Source of the DNA: Phytoactinopolyspora endophytica
GTDB lineage: Bacteria > Actinomycetota > Actinomycetes > Jiangellales > Jiangellaceae
Length of the DNA stretch: 13,166 bases
Assembly (NCBI RefSeq): GCF_004138495.1
Contig: NZ_ML142849.1
Span: 347,020-360,185, forward strand
Reading direction: 5' to 3'
The position numbers and the translations under genes are program-made. The notes beneath the pieces are model-generated. The model did no database searches, was not told the origin of the DNA, and saw only the letters and a program-made list of their open reading frames with translations. Shown here in pieces: positions 12,758 through 13,166 of this stretch; position 1 is the first letter of the stretch; every line of letters starts with the position of its first letter.

Positions 12758-13166
12758 GCCGACACCTCGTCAGCGGCATCGGCGGCGAACTCGGGCGGGA
12801 TCATCGGCAGCGGACGCGTACGGTCGGAGTTCATGTCCGGCATGCACGCGATCAGTGCCCGGGTGTAGGGATGAGTCGCGTCCTGACGGATGCGCTCGGC
12901 GTTGAGGGCCTCGACGATCTGACCGTCCTTCATGACGACGAGGCGGTCGCAGAACGCTGAGACAAGCGCGATGTCATGCGAGATGAAAATGATCGCCGCA
13001 CCGGTTTCGCGCTGCGCTCGGCGCAGCACACCCATCACCTGGCGCTGCACCGTGACGTCCAGCGCCGTCGTCGGCTCGTCGGCGATGATCAGCTTGGGCG
13101 TGCCGGTGAGCGCCATGCCGATCATGGCTCGCTGACGCATACCTCCCGAGAACTCGTGCGGGTACT
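12754..13166 (-). CDS. ABC transporter ATP-binding protein of the second importer, OppD/DppD type (5' end outside the window)
   Basis: Only the C-terminal part, about 136 residues, is present; the frame runs off the right edge. Reading from the edge: YPHEFSGGMRQR (ABC signature), then LIIADEPTTALD (Walker B and D-loop), FISHD with the switch histidine, and HPYTRALIACMPDMN, the C-terminal region of oligopeptide-type ATPases. Walker A and the Q-loop lie outside the window. The 3' end overlaps the next ATPase gene by 4 bp. The Met at 13140 is inside the signature motif and is not a start. The paired OppD/OppF-type order means at least one more transport operon gene lies to the right. Confidence 0.9.
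   Translation of the reverse strand, partial: YPHEFSGGMRQRAMIGMALTGTPKLIIADEPTTALDVTVQRQVMGVLRRAQRETGAAIIFISHDIALVSAFCDRLVVMKDGQIVEALNAERIRQDATHPYTRALIACMPDMNSDRTRPLPMIPPEFAADAADEVSA

Overview
The window comes from a high-GC Gram-positive bacterium, most likely an actinomycete. Most genes have strongly GC-biased third codon positions, several start with GTG, Shine-Dalgarno sequences are clear, and the transporter genes overlap by 4 bp. I see no rRNA, tRNA, CRISPR array or insertion sequence. Thirteen protein genes are supported.

Layout. (1) 93-1435, minus strand: a 95-residue secreted two-cysteine protein and a YdcF/SanA-like DUF218 protein. (2) 1582-2556, minus strand: an M19 (renal dipeptidase-like) protein that lacks several of the family's metal ligands and has clearly lower GC than its neighbours. 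(3) 2557-3015: a divergent control region. (4) 3016-9868, plus strand: a lipoprotein substrate-binding protein, a permease, a permease-ATPase fusion, an ATPase, a monomeric sarcosine-oxidase-family flavoenzyme and a cupin. The first four form a complete Opp/Dpp-type ABC importer with near-zero gaps; the last two follow after 63 and 131 bp. (5) 9893-11834, minus strand, convergent with the cupin: a class III CoA-transferase preceded by an IclR-family regulator. (6) 11984 to the right edge, minus strand: two ATPase genes of a second Opp/Dpp-type importer, the upstream one cut by the window end.

How the genes may work together. The importer would bring in a small amino-acid-like, peptide-like or amine-containing compound. 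The flavoenzyme would oxidise a C-N bond, the M19-like protein and cupin would act on the substrate or products, and the CoA-transferase would activate a carboxylate product. The best direct support for a single regulon is a 31-bp element, identical at 24 of 31 positions, just downstream of the candidate promoter both of the importer (2908-2938) and of the iclR-type gene (11890-11920). It has the same orientation relative to each gene. It is a good candidate operator for the IclR protein, tying the two ends of a 9-kb locus together. The substrate cannot be read from the sequence.

Most of the window is recognisable catabolic and transport content. I do not see a defence system or a wholly new type of system. 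The points most worth following are the shared operator, the unusual M19 active site and its base composition, and a small coding-like remnant between the oxidase and the cupin.
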